Source: Microbacterium sp. LWH13-1.2 (GTDB lineage Bacteria; Actinomycetota; Actinomycetes; Actinomycetales; Microbacteriaceae). Taken from it: a stretch of 64,000 nucleotides of DNA. The notes beneath the pieces are model-generated. The model ran no database searches. It saw only the letters and a program-made list of their open reading frames with translations, and had not been told where the DNA came from. The stretch is taken from NCBI RefSeq assembly GCF_038397735.1, contig NZ_CP151635.1, positions 1,798,001-1,862,000 on the forward strand, written 5' to 3'. Numbering within the stretch: the stretch's first letter is position 1; each line of letters opens with the position of its first letter. A program made the position numbers and the translations under genes. Shown piece by piece: positions 9,346 through 16,704 of the stretch.

Positions 9346-10196
9346 CGGGTCTCCTCGGTGGCGGTGCTGTGGTGGGTGTCGACGCCGAGCCCTTCGAGGA
9401 GCTCGGCGCGAAGGTCCGCGAGGCCGCGATCGGCGCGGTCACGGGGGCGGACGCCGGGAACCGTGATCGTGCGCGCGATGGAGGGCGCGTCCGTCTCGGC
9501 GTCGCCGACGAGCGTGCGCAGCAGCAGCACGCGATCGGCCAGATAGAGAGCCTCTTCGACGTCGTGGGTGACGAGCAGGATCGTCGTGGGCTCTGCGGCG
9601 TGGATCTTCAGAAGCAGATCATGCATCCGCAGCCGCGTGAGAGCGTCGAGCGCTCCGAAGGGCTCGTCGAGGAGCAGGACGCCGGGGTTGCGAGCGAGCG
9701 CGCGGGCGAGTGAGGCGCGCTGGGCCATTCCACCCGACACCTCACGCGGACGCTGGTCTGCCGCCTGTTCGAGACCGACCAGTTCGAGCAGCTCACGCAC
9801 ACGCTCGCGCCCTTCACGTCGCGCGGTGCCGCGGGGAAGCCCGAGCTCGACGTTCTGCGCGATGCTCCGCCATGGCAGGAGCCGGGGCTCCTGGAAGGCG
9901 ATCGCGGTGCGCTCGTCGACGTCGGCGACGCCCGAGCCATCGAGCAGGATGCGGCCGCTCGTCGGCGCATCCAGCCCTCCGACCAGACGCAGGAGCGTGG
10001 ACTTGCCGCATCCGGAAGGACCGACGATCGCGACGATCTCACCGGCCATGACCTCGACGTCGACACCTCGGAGGACGTCACGCCGACCGCGAGCGAGAGG
10101 GAAGCTGCGCTCCACGTCCTGCAGGCGCACCGGCTGCGCCGTGCCGGCATTCGCCGAACCGCGCGCCGTGGAGGGCGCCGAGAGGAGTGAAGTCAT
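9342..10196 (-). CDS. ABC transporter ATP-binding protein, SsuB/TauB type
   Basis: Cytoplasmic ATPase of the sulfonate-type importer (284 aa). Walker A GPSGCGKST is at about 59-67, the signature VSGGMAQRASLARAL is in the middle, and Walker B VLLLDEPFGALDALTR is followed by the switch histidine in LLVTHDVEEALYLADRV. It is the first gene of the six-gene operon; ATG 10196 has the G-rich GGGGGT directly before it. Together with the next two genes it makes a complete importer, but no SsuD/TauD-type desulfonating oxygenase is encoded nearby. Confidence 0.92.
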   Translation of the reverse strand: MTSLLSAPSTARGSANAGTAQPVRLQDVERSFPLARGRRDVLRGVDVEVMAGEIVAIVGPSGCGKSTLLRLVGGLDAPTSGRILLDGSGVADVDERTAIAFQEPRLLPWRSIAQNVELGLPRGTARREGRERVRELLELVGLEQAADQRPREVSGGMAQRASLARALARNPGVLLLDEPFGALDALTRLRMHDLLLKIHAAEPTTILLVTHDVEEALYLADRVLLLRTLVGDAETDAPSIARTITVPGVRPRDRADRGLADLRAELLEGLGVDTHHSTATEETR

Positions 10197-10202
10197 ACCC
10201 CC

Positions 10203-10260
10203 ATGCTGTCCAACCTGCCGGAGTGTGACGAATACGGACGTAATGTTCGGTCACGTAACC
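10203..10260 (-). promoter_or_regulatory. Putative control region of the sulfonate/acs/metY operon
   Basis: Between the operon start and the rpsA terminator the forward strand carries ACGTAA twice, at 10238-10243 and 10253-10258 (15-bp period). On the reverse strand CAGCAT lies six bases before the ATG and could be a weak -10. The repeat could be an operator for a sulfur or carbon regulator; no known consensus was matched. Confidence 0.3.
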
Positions 10261-10291
10261 CCGCACGACTCACGGATGCGGGTGGATACGC

Positions 10292-10329
10292 GGAACGGGC
10301 CGCCACCCCGAAGGATGACGACCCGTTCC
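10292..10329 (-). terminator. Stem-loop after rpsA
   Basis: An 8-bp perfect stem (GGAACGGG / CCCGTTCC) encloses a smaller hairpin with a TTCG loop, beginning 13 bases after the rpsA stop. There is no clear U-tract, as is common for actinobacterial terminators. Confidence 0.55.
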
Positions 10330-10341
10330 AGAGTGTGATGC

Positions 10342-11796
10342 TTAAGCGTTGCCGCCCGAGAGCTTCTCGCGGAGAGCCGCGAGAGCCTCGTCGTCAGCGA
10401 GCGTGCCCGCGCCTGCGGCCTCGCTCGAGAAGACCTGGCCGCCGAAGTCGTCGCCAGCGGCCGCCTCGGCCTCGGCTGCCTTGGCAACCTGAGCCTTGTG
10501 GGCCTCCCAGCGAGCCTGAGCTGCAGCGTACTCCTGCTCCCATGCCTCGCGCTGGGTGTCGAAGCCTTCCTTCCATGCACCGGTCTCGGGGTCGAAGCCC
10601 TCCGGGTACTTGTACTCGCCGGCCTCGTCGTACTCGGCGAGCATGCCGTAGAGCGCCGGGTCGAACTCGGTGCCGTTGACGTCGACGGCCTCGTTCGCCT
10701 GCTTCAGCGAGAGCGAGATGCGGCGACGCTCGAGGTCGATGTCGATGACCTTGACGAAGACCTCTTCGCCGACCGACACGACCTGCTCGGCCAGCTCGAC
10801 GTGCTTGCTGGAGAGCTCGGAGATGTGGACGAGGCCCTCGATGCCGTCTGCGACGCGAACGAACGCACCGAACGGAACGAGCTTGGTGACCTTACCCGGC
10901 GTGACCTGACCGATCGCGTGGGTGCGGGCGAAGACCTGCCACGGGTCCTCCTGCGTCGCCTTCAGCGACAGGGAGACGCGCTCGCGGTCGAGGTCGACCT
11001 CGAGGATCTCGACGGTGACCTCCTGGCCCACCTCGACGACCTCGGAGGCGTGCTCGATGTGCTTCCAGGACAGCTCGGAGACGTGCACGAGGCCGTCCAC
11101 GCCGCCCAGGTCGACGAACGCACCGAAGTTGACGATCGACGACACGACACCCTTGCGGACCTGACCCTTGTGCAGGTTGTTCAGGAACGTGGTGCGCGAC
11201 TCCGACTGCGTCTGCTCGAGCAGCGCGCGGCGGCTGAGCACGACGTTGTTGCGGTTCTTGTCGAGCTCGAGGATCTTGGCCTCGATCTCCTGGCCGAGGT
11301 ACGGCGTGAGATCGCGGACGCGGCGCAGCTCGATGAGCGAAGCCGGGAGGAAGCCGCGGAGGCCGATGTCGACGATGAGCCCACCCTTGACGACCTCGAT
11401 GACCGTACCGGTGACGACTCCGTCGTTCTCCTTGATCTTCTCGACGTCTCCCCAGGCACGCTCGTACTGAGCACGCTTCTTGGAGAGGATCAGACGGCCT
11501 TCCTTGTCCTCCTTCTGGAGAACCAGGGCCTCGACCTCGTCGCCGACCTTGACGACCTCGTTGGGGTCGACGTCGTGCTTGATCGAGAGCTCGCGCGAGG
11601 GGATGACACCCTCGGTCTTGTATCCGACATCGAGGAGGACCTCATCGCGGTCGATCTTGACGATCGTGCCTTCGATGATGTCGCCGTCGTTGAAGAACTT
11701 CAGGGTCTTCTCGACCGCGGCCAGGAAGTCCTCAGCAGATCCGATGTCGTTGATGGCGACCTGCTTGGTGGCCGGGGCGGTCGTTGCGGTAGTCAT
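10342..11796 (-). CDS. rpsA: 30S ribosomal protein S1
   Basis: RNA-binding ribosomal protein that helps mRNA docking. 484 aa with four S1 (OB-fold) repeats, at about 36-107, 125-190, 211-280 and 296-366; E. coli S1 has six, and four is the actinobacterial form. An acidic/Ala-rich C-terminal tail of about 115 residues follows. The start is the ATG at 11796 (MTTATTAPATKQV), 12 bases after an AAGGA ribosome-binding site; an upstream in-frame start would add 18 unlikely residues. Unlike many neighbours it has a long leader. Confidence 0.96.
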   Translation of the reverse strand: MTTATTAPATKQVAINDIGSAEDFLAAVEKTLKFFNDGDIIEGTIVKIDRDEVLLDVGYKTEGVIPSRELSIKHDVDPNEVVKVGDEVEALVLQKEDKEGRLILSKKRAQYERAWGDVEKIKENDGVVTGTVIEVVKGGLIVDIGLRGFLPASLIELRRVRDLTPYLGQEIEAKILELDKNRNNVVLSRRALLEQTQSESRTTFLNNLHKGQVRKGVVSSIVNFGAFVDLGGVDGLVHVSELSWKHIEHASEVVEVGQEVTVEILEVDLDRERVSLSLKATQEDPWQVFARTHAIGQVTPGKVTKLVPFGAFVRVADGIEGLVHISELSSKHVELAEQVVSVGEEVFVKVIDIDLERRRISLSLKQANEAVDVNGTEFDPALYGMLAEYDEAGEYKYPEGFDPETGAWKEGFDTQREAWEQEYAAAQARWEAHKAQVAKAAEAEAAAGDDFGGQVFSSEAAGAGTLADDEALAALREKLSGGNA

Positions 11797-11900
11797 GTAG
11801 TGGGTTGTCCTTGTGAATGGAGACTCGGGCTGAAGGCTCCGGCCGCGCACGGCCGATCACGAGCTCTGCAGCGATTGATTTGGTTTCTGCCACCTGGGCA

Positions 11901-11929
11901 TGCATAGGCACGCCACGAGTGACAATCAA
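11901..11929 (-). promoter_or_regulatory. Promoter of rpsA
   Basis: Reverse-strand -35 TTGATT (11929-11924), a 17-base spacer and -10 TATGCA (11906-11901). The predicted leader of about 100 bases is GC-rich and could fold; S1 genes in other bacteria are autoregulated through such leaders, but no specific element is recognised here. Confidence 0.55.
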
Positions 11930-12000
11930 GGCTATCAGATCTCAGGGCTGCGTGAAGGATGCGATACCACGCGCGGCTCGCACGCTGACAGACTGTCGGC

Positions 12001-12936
12001 ATGCCCCGCGCCGACAAGCTTCTCCTGCTCGACACCGCCAGCCTCTACTTCCGCGCCTTCTACGGCGTTCCCGACAAGGTGACGGCGCCGGACGGCTCCC
12101 CGATCAACGCGGCACGCGGCCTGCTCGACATCATCGCGAAGCTCATCACCCTCTACGAGCCGACGCACGTGGTCGCCTGCTGGGATGACGACTGGAGGCC
12201 GCAGTGGCGCGTCGACCTGATCCCGAGCTACAAGTCGCACCGAGTCGTCGAGGTGGTCGCGGCGGGCCCCGACGTCGAAGAGGTCCCGGATCCGCTCGAG
12301 GCGCAGATCCCGCTGATCCGTCAGACGCTCGGCCTGCTCGGCATCCCGATCATCGGTGTCGCCGAACACGAGGCGGACGACGTCATCGGCACCCTCGCCA
12401 CGCACTCGACGATGCCCGTCGACATCGTCACGGGCGACCGCGACCTGTTCCAGCTCGTCGATGACGCGAGAGACGTGCGCGTCGTCTATACGGCACGCGG
12501 CATGAGCAATCTCGAGATCGTGACGGATGCCGTGGTCGTGGCCAAGTACGGCGTGCTCCCCGGTCAGTATGCCGACTTCGCCACGATGCGCGGCGACGCG
12601 TCCGACGGGCTGCCCGGCGTCGCAGGGGTCGGCGAGAAGACCGCCGCGACCCTGCTGCAGTCGCACGGCGATCTCGTCGGGATCCGCGCGGCAGCAGAAG
12701 CCGGTGAAGGGATGAGCGCCGGAGTTCGAGCGAAGATCCTCGCCGCGTCCGACTACCTCGACGTCGCGCCGACGGTCGTCGCCGTGGCACCCGATCTCGA
12801 CATCGTGGCGCCGACCGAGGCGCTGCGGCCGCTCGACCCGGCCGAGGCGGATGCCGCGACGGCGCTCGCGGAGAAGTGGAACCTCGGATCGTCGATGGCC
12901 CGCGCCATCGCGGCCGTGGCGACAGTCGAGGGCTGA
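12001..12936 (+). CDS. 5'-3' exonuclease (PolA N-domain-like, Rv2090 type)
   Basis: A 311-residue stand-alone flap/5'-3' exonuclease like the N-terminal domain of DNA polymerase I but without a polymerase. The N-terminal PIN-like nuclease begins LLLDTASLYFRAFYGVPD. Acidic metal-binding clusters are at CWDDDWRPQWR (about 60), EHEADDVIGTLA (about 122-133) and VTGDRDLFQLVDD (about 143-155). The helix-3-turn-helix DNA-binding motif DGLPGVAGVGEKTAATLL is near 202-219. ATG 12001 has CAGACT six bases upstream and no good ribosome-binding site. Its stop and that of the convergent PHP gene are one base apart. Confidence 0.9.
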   Translation: MPRADKLLLLDTASLYFRAFYGVPDKVTAPDGSPINAARGLLDIIAKLITLYEPTHVVACWDDDWRPQWRVDLIPSYKSHRVVEVVAAGPDVEEVPDPLEAQIPLIRQTLGLLGIPIIGVAEHEADDVIGTLATHSTMPVDIVTGDRDLFQLVDDARDVRVVYTARGMSNLEIVTDAVVVAKYGVLPGQYADFATMRGDASDGLPGVAGVGEKTAATLLQSHGDLVGIRAAAEAGEGMSAGVRAKILAASDYLDVAPTVVAVAPDLDIVAPTEALRPLDPAEADAATALAEKWNLGSSMARAIAAVATVEG

Positions 12937-12937
12937 G

Positions 12938-13924
12938 TCAGTTCGCCCAGGCGAGCAGACGATCGAGACCCCAAGTCGTGATGATGCGGGATGCAGGTAC
13001 TCCCGCCCGTTCCGCGCGCTCCGCGCCGTGGTCGAGCAACGAGAGCTGGCCCGGCGCGTGCGCGTCCGAGTCGATCGAGAAGAGGCATCCTGCGTCGAGG
13101 GCGATCGCGATCAGCTCGTCAGGCGGGTCCTGACGCTCCGGCCGCGAATTGATCTCGACCGCGACGCCGTTCTCGGCGCAGGCCGCGAAGACGGCGCGGG
13201 CATCGAACTGGGACTCGGGCCGCGTGCCCCTCTCCCCCTGCACGAGGCGTCCCGTGCAATGACCGAGCACGTTCACTCGCGAATCCGACACGGCAGCGAT
13301 CATCCGCGCCGTCATGGGCCTCGCCTCCATGCGCAGTTTCGAATGGACGGATGCCACGACGATGTCGAGATCGCCGAGCAGCGAGTCCTCCTGATCGAGG
13401 GAGCCGTCCTCGAGGATGTCGACCTCGATACCCGCAAGCAGCGTGAAGCCGTCCCCTGATTCCGCCCGTACCAGCGGGATCTGCTCGCGCAGCCTCTCGG
13501 CGGAGAGTCCGCGGGCCACCCGCAGACGCGGGGAATGATCGGTGATCGCCTGATACTCGTGCCCCAGCGCCCTCGCCGCCGCCGCCATGACGGGAATGGG
13601 CGTGGTGCCGTCGGACCAGTCCGTGTGGGCGTGCAGATCTCCACGGAGCCTGCCCCGCAGCTGCGAGACCTTCTCCGGCTCGACATCTCCGCGAAGCTCG
13701 ACGAGATACTCAGGAACCTCCCCGGCCTGCGCCTGCCGGATGACACCGAAGGTCGACTCCCCTATACCTCTGGCGGCACGCAACCGAGTGGGATCCTCAC
13801 GGACGTCCTCGGGCAGCTGCTGCAGAGCCGCCGCCGCCTGGCGGAACGCCTTCGCCCGGTAGCGCGAGGCGCGTTCGCGCTCCAGCAGAGAAGCGATCTC
13901 GAGCAGGGCGGCGACGGGATCCAT
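12938..13924 (-). CDS. PHP-domain phosphoesterase with N-terminal HhH domain (PolX-like, no polymerase)
   Basis: A 328-residue protein. Residues about 1-85 form a helix-hairpin-helix domain like the start of family X polymerases (YRAKAFRQAAAALQQLPEDV, LRAARGIG). A PHP metallo-phosphoesterase follows, with HAHTDWSDGTTPI (about 97-109), ITDHSPRLR (137), a GIEVDIL glutamate (about 165), VASVHSK (190), LGHCTGR (about 214) and a C-terminal DSDAHAPGQL. It resembles the C-terminal half of bacterial PolX without the nucleotidyltransferase part. ATG 13924 lies nine bases after the trpD stop with GGGAAGAG upstream, so the two genes are probably co-transcribed. Confidence 0.87.
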   Translation of the reverse strand: MDPVAALLEIASLLERERASRYRAKAFRQAAAALQQLPEDVREDPTRLRAARGIGESTFGVIRQAQAGEVPEYLVELRGDVEPEKVSQLRGRLRGDLHAHTDWSDGTTPIPVMAAAARALGHEYQAITDHSPRLRVARGLSAERLREQIPLVRAESGDGFTLLAGIEVDILEDGSLDQEDSLLGDLDIVVASVHSKLRMEARPMTARMIAAVSDSRVNVLGHCTGRLVQGERGTRPESQFDARAVFAACAENGVAVEINSRPERQDPPDELIAIALDAGCLFSIDSDAHAPGQLSLLDHGAERAERAGVPASRIITTWGLDRLLAWAN

Positions 13925-13933
13925 GTCTCTTCC

Positions 13934-14998
13934 CTACGCGGAGGCGAGCTCTCGGCTCACGCTGATCCACTCGTCGAGCTTCGCGGCCGCTCGGCCGTCG
14001 TCCACCGCGGCGGCCGAGCGCTCGTATCCCTCGCGCAGTCGCTCCAGGATCGGACGCTGCACCTGCGTGGCATCCTGCGACAGCTCGAACGCGACGATCC
14101 CAGCCGCGGCGTTCAACAGCACGATGTCGCGAACAGCGCCCTTCTGACCGTCGAGAGTGCGACGGAGCACTGCCGCATTGTGGTCGGGGGTGCCGCCGAT
14201 CAGGTCGGCGAGATCGGCGACAGGGATGCCGAGGTCACGCGGATCGAGGTCATGCTCGTGGATGTCACCGCGGGTCACTTCCCAGATGCGGCTGTGACCC
14301 GTCGTCGTGAGCTCGTCCAGGCCGTCATCACCGCGGAACACCAGCGCTGTCGCGCCGCGGGTGCGGAACACTCCGGTGATGAGCGGGACACGCTCGAGCT
14401 GCGCCACGCCGACGGCGTTGGCCTCGGCTCGGGCGGGGTTGCACAGCGGGCCCAGCATGTTGAACACGGTCGGCACCCCGAGCTCTGCGCGAACAGCGCC
14501 CGCGTGCTTGAAGCCGGGGTGGAAGGCGCCGGCCCACGCGAAGGTGATGCCCGTGCGATCGAGGATCGACGACACCGCTGCGGGGTCGAGCGTGAGCTCG
14601 AGTCCCAGCGCGCTCAGCACATCCGACGATCCGGAGGCAGAACTCGCAGCCCGATTGCCATGCTTCACGACGGGAACCCCGGTGGCGCCGATGATGACCG
14701 CGGCGGTCGTCGAGACATTGACCGTGCCCACCCGATCGCCGCCGGTGCCGACGATGTCGAGCACGTTCGGCGACACGGGAAGCGGAACCGCCGCCTCGAG
14801 GATCGCGTCACGGAATCCGACGATCTCGTCGATCGTCTCCCCCTTCGCTCGCAGAGCGATGAGGAAGCCCGCCAGCTGCGCCTCGGTCACATCGCCGCGC
14901 ATGATCTGACGCATGGCCCACGTGGACTCCCAGACGCTGAGGTCCCGGCGCTCCAGAAGAGTGGTGAGCACGTCGGACCAGGTCAGGGAATCAGCCAT
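13934..14998 (-). CDS. trpD: Anthranilate phosphoribosyltransferase
   Basis: Second step of tryptophan synthesis: transfer of phosphoribose from PRPP to anthranilate. 354 aa; the GTGGDRVGTVNVST PRPP/anthranilate loop is near 88-101, followed by VKHGNRAASSASGSSDVL (about 115-132) and a conserved FHPGFKHAG. The start is ATG 14998 (MADSLTWSDVL), supported by a TAGGAT -10 seven bases upstream; a longer frame would add 40 residues without homology. Divergent from ctaE, as in mycobacteria and other actinobacteria. Confidence 0.95.
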   Translation of the reverse strand: MADSLTWSDVLTTLLERRDLSVWESTWAMRQIMRGDVTEAQLAGFLIALRAKGETIDEIVGFRDAILEAAVPLPVSPNVLDIVGTGGDRVGTVNVSTTAAVIIGATGVPVVKHGNRAASSASGSSDVLSALGLELTLDPAAVSSILDRTGITFAWAGAFHPGFKHAGAVRAELGVPTVFNMLGPLCNPARAEANAVGVAQLERVPLITGVFRTRGATALVFRGDDGLDELTTTGHSRIWEVTRGDIHEHDLDPRDLGIPVADLADLIGGTPDHNAAVLRRTLDGQKGAVRDIVLLNAAAGIVAFELSQDATQVQRPILERLREGYERSAAAVDDGRAAAKLDEWISVSRELASA

Positions 14999-15005
14999 GT
15001 GTGCG

Positions 15006-15011
15006 ATCCTA
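15006..15011 (-). promoter_or_regulatory. -10 hexamer of trpD (predicted leaderless)
   Basis: Reverse-strand TAGGAT, seven bases before the trpD ATG; no ribosome-binding site lies between. Confidence 0.55.
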
Positions 15012-15107
15012 TCGGCGTCGGGAAAACGTGCAGGCTCTTCCGCGCGGGCACCTCCCCCCACGGCACCCCCTGTTTCCCGCGGATTCACCGAGGATTCGCA
15101 GTGTTTT

Positions 15108-15123
15108 CTTAGGGTCACCTAAG
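15108..15123. promoter_or_regulatory. Perfect inverted repeat between trpD and ctaE, DtxR/IdeR-box-like
   Basis: CTTAGGGTCACCTAAG has 6-bp arms CTTAGG/CCTAAG around four bases. Its core fits the first 14 positions of the DtxR/IdeR operator pattern (TTAGGnTnnnCTAA), though the full 19-bp site is not present. It lies about 55 bases upstream of the ctaE -10. An iron- or haem-dependent operator for the cytochrome operon is an inference. Confidence 0.4.
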
Positions 15124-15178
15124 TCGCATGACAGCGAATCGGGGTCCCTCGGTGCGAGAATCACGCCCGAGGATCGGC

Positions 15179-15184
15179 CATAAT
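15179..15184 (+). promoter_or_regulatory. -10 hexamer of the ctaE-qcrCAB operon
   Basis: CATAAT lies six bases before the GTG start of ctaE. The GGAAGG that follows abuts the start codon and is too close to serve as a Shine-Dalgarno, so the mRNA is probably leaderless. Confidence 0.5.
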
Positions 15185-15190
15185 GGAAGG

Positions 15191-15844
15191 GTGACGACCT
15201 CAGCGACGTATGCCCCGGCGGCAAGAACGATCAAGCGCCCCAACCCGGTAGCTGTCGGCACCATTGTGTGGCTCGGCAGCGAGGTGATGTTCTTCGCGGG
15301 ACTCTTCGCGATCTACTTCACTCTCCGCAGCACCTCACCGGAGCTCTGGGCCGACCGAACCGAACTGCTGAACGTTCCGTTCGCGTTCGTCAACACGGCG
15401 ATCCTGGTGTTCTCCTCCTTCACGTGCCAGATGGGCGTGTTCGCGGCAGAGGACCTGCAGCCGTACCGCATCGCCAAGGGGCAGAAGAACCTCGCCGGCC
15501 GTCGTCGCCTCTTCGGGTGGGGCATGGTCGAGTGGTTCTTCCTCACCTTCGCACTCGGCGCGATCTTCGTGTCCGGACAGGTCTGGGAGTACGCACAGCT
15601 CGTCGCTGAGGGCATGCCGATCAGCGCAGACTCCTATGCATCCGCGTTCTACCTGACGACCGGCTTCCACGCCCTGCACGTCACCGGCGGTCTCATCGCG
15701 TTCCTGCTCGTCATCGGGCGTGCGTACGCCGTCAAGAATTTCCGGCACAAAGAGGCGACCTCCTCGATCGTGGTGTCCTACTACTGGCACTTCGTCGACG
15801 TCGTCTGGATCGTGCTGTTCGTCGTTATCTACTTCCTGAAATAA
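15191..15844 (+). CDS. ctaE: Cytochrome c oxidase (aa3) subunit III
   Basis: Membrane subunit of the terminal oxidase, 217 aa with five hydrophobic helices. It shows the subunit III motifs [19 protein letters not shown] (helix 1), a mid-protein [21 protein letters not shown] and the C-terminal [10 protein letters not shown] plus [11 protein letters not shown]. The short five-helix form is normal for actinobacteria. The GTG at 15191 was chosen over an upstream ATG because a -10 sits six bases before it. First gene of the ctaE-qcrC-qcrA-qcrB operon, whose products form a bc1-aa3 supercomplex. Confidence 0.95.
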   Translation: MTTSATYAPAARTIKRPNPVAVGTIVWLGSEVMFFAGLFAIYFTLRSTSPELWADRTELLNVPFAFVNTAILVFSSFTCQMGVFAAEDLQPYRIAKGQKNLAGRRRLFGWGMVEWFFLTFALGAIFVSGQVWEYAQLVAEGMPISADSYASAFYLTTGFHALHVTGGLIAFLLVIGRAYAVKNFRHKEATSSIVVSYYWHFVDVVWIVLFVVIYFLK

Positions 15845-15864
15845 GAGCGGAGCTGATCCCCGAG

Positions 15865-16668
15865 ATGGCACGAGAGAAGAAGCGCCGTTCGAACGGCCGT
15901 CGCAGTCCCCTGGCTGCGGTGGCACTCATCGGAGCAGGCCTCATGATCACCGGCGCCGTGTACGCCGGAACATCCGCAGCCTTCGCTGCGACCGACACCC
16001 AGACCACCGCTGAGAGCACCCTCACCGTCGAAGACGGAGAGAAGCTGTTCACGGCGAACTGCGCCACCTGCCACGGCCTCGACCTGCAGGGCACCCCGAA
16101 CGGGCCCAGCCTCTACGGTGTGGGTGAGCTCGCGACCGAGTTCCAGCTGTCCACCGGACGCATGCCTCTGCAGATGCAGGGACCACAGGCTCCGCAGAAG
16201 ACGCCGCAGTTCACGGAGGACCAGATCCTGGCGATCTCGTCGTTCGTCCAGGAGTCCGCGCCCGGTCCGACCTTCCCCGAGGAGCACATCCTCGACGGAG
16301 GCGGCGACGTCGCGAACGGCGCCGAGCTGTTCCGCGTCAACTGCGCCATGTGCCACAACGTGGCCGCAGCAGGTGGCGCACTCACCGAGGGCAAGTACGC
16401 CCCCGCTCTGACCGAGACCAGCGCGCTGCACATGTACGCCGCCATGGTCACCGGCCCCCAGAACATGCCCGTCTTCGGCGACATGAACCTGTCGGATGAA
16501 GACAAGCGCGACATCATCTCGGCTCTGCTCTACCAGCAGCAGTCCGTGCAGATCGGCGGATTCTCCCTCGGTTCGCTGGGTCCCGTCTCCGAGGGCCTGT
16601 TCGTCTGGATCTTCGGCATCGGCGCGCTCGTCGCCATCACCGTGTGGATCACGGCGAAGTCCAACTGA
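15865..16668 (+). CDS. qcrC: Cytochrome bc1 complex dihaem cytochrome c subunit
   Basis: Membrane-anchored dihaem cytochrome c that replaces soluble cytochrome c in actinobacteria by passing electrons directly to the aa3 oxidase. 267 aa: N-terminal signal/anchor about 15-42, first haem motif CATCH at 66-70, second CAMCH at 160-164, and a C-terminal membrane helix at about 244-263. It lies 20 bases after ctaE in the same transcript. Confidence 0.96.
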   Translation: MAREKKRRSNGRRSPLAAVALIGAGLMITGAVYAGTSAAFAATDTQTTAESTLTVEDGEKLFTANCATCHGLDLQGTPNGPSLYGVGELATEFQLSTGRMPLQMQGPQAPQKTPQFTEDQILAISSFVQESAPGPTFPEEHILDGGGDVANGAELFRVNCAMCHNVAAAGGALTEGKYAPALTETSALHMYAAMVTGPQNMPVFGDMNLSDEDKRDIISALLYQQQSVQIGGFSLGSLGPVSEGLFVWIFGIGALVAITVWITAKSN

Positions 16669-16704
16669 CGCTTATTCATCGAAGAGGAACGTACGAGGAG
16701 CACC

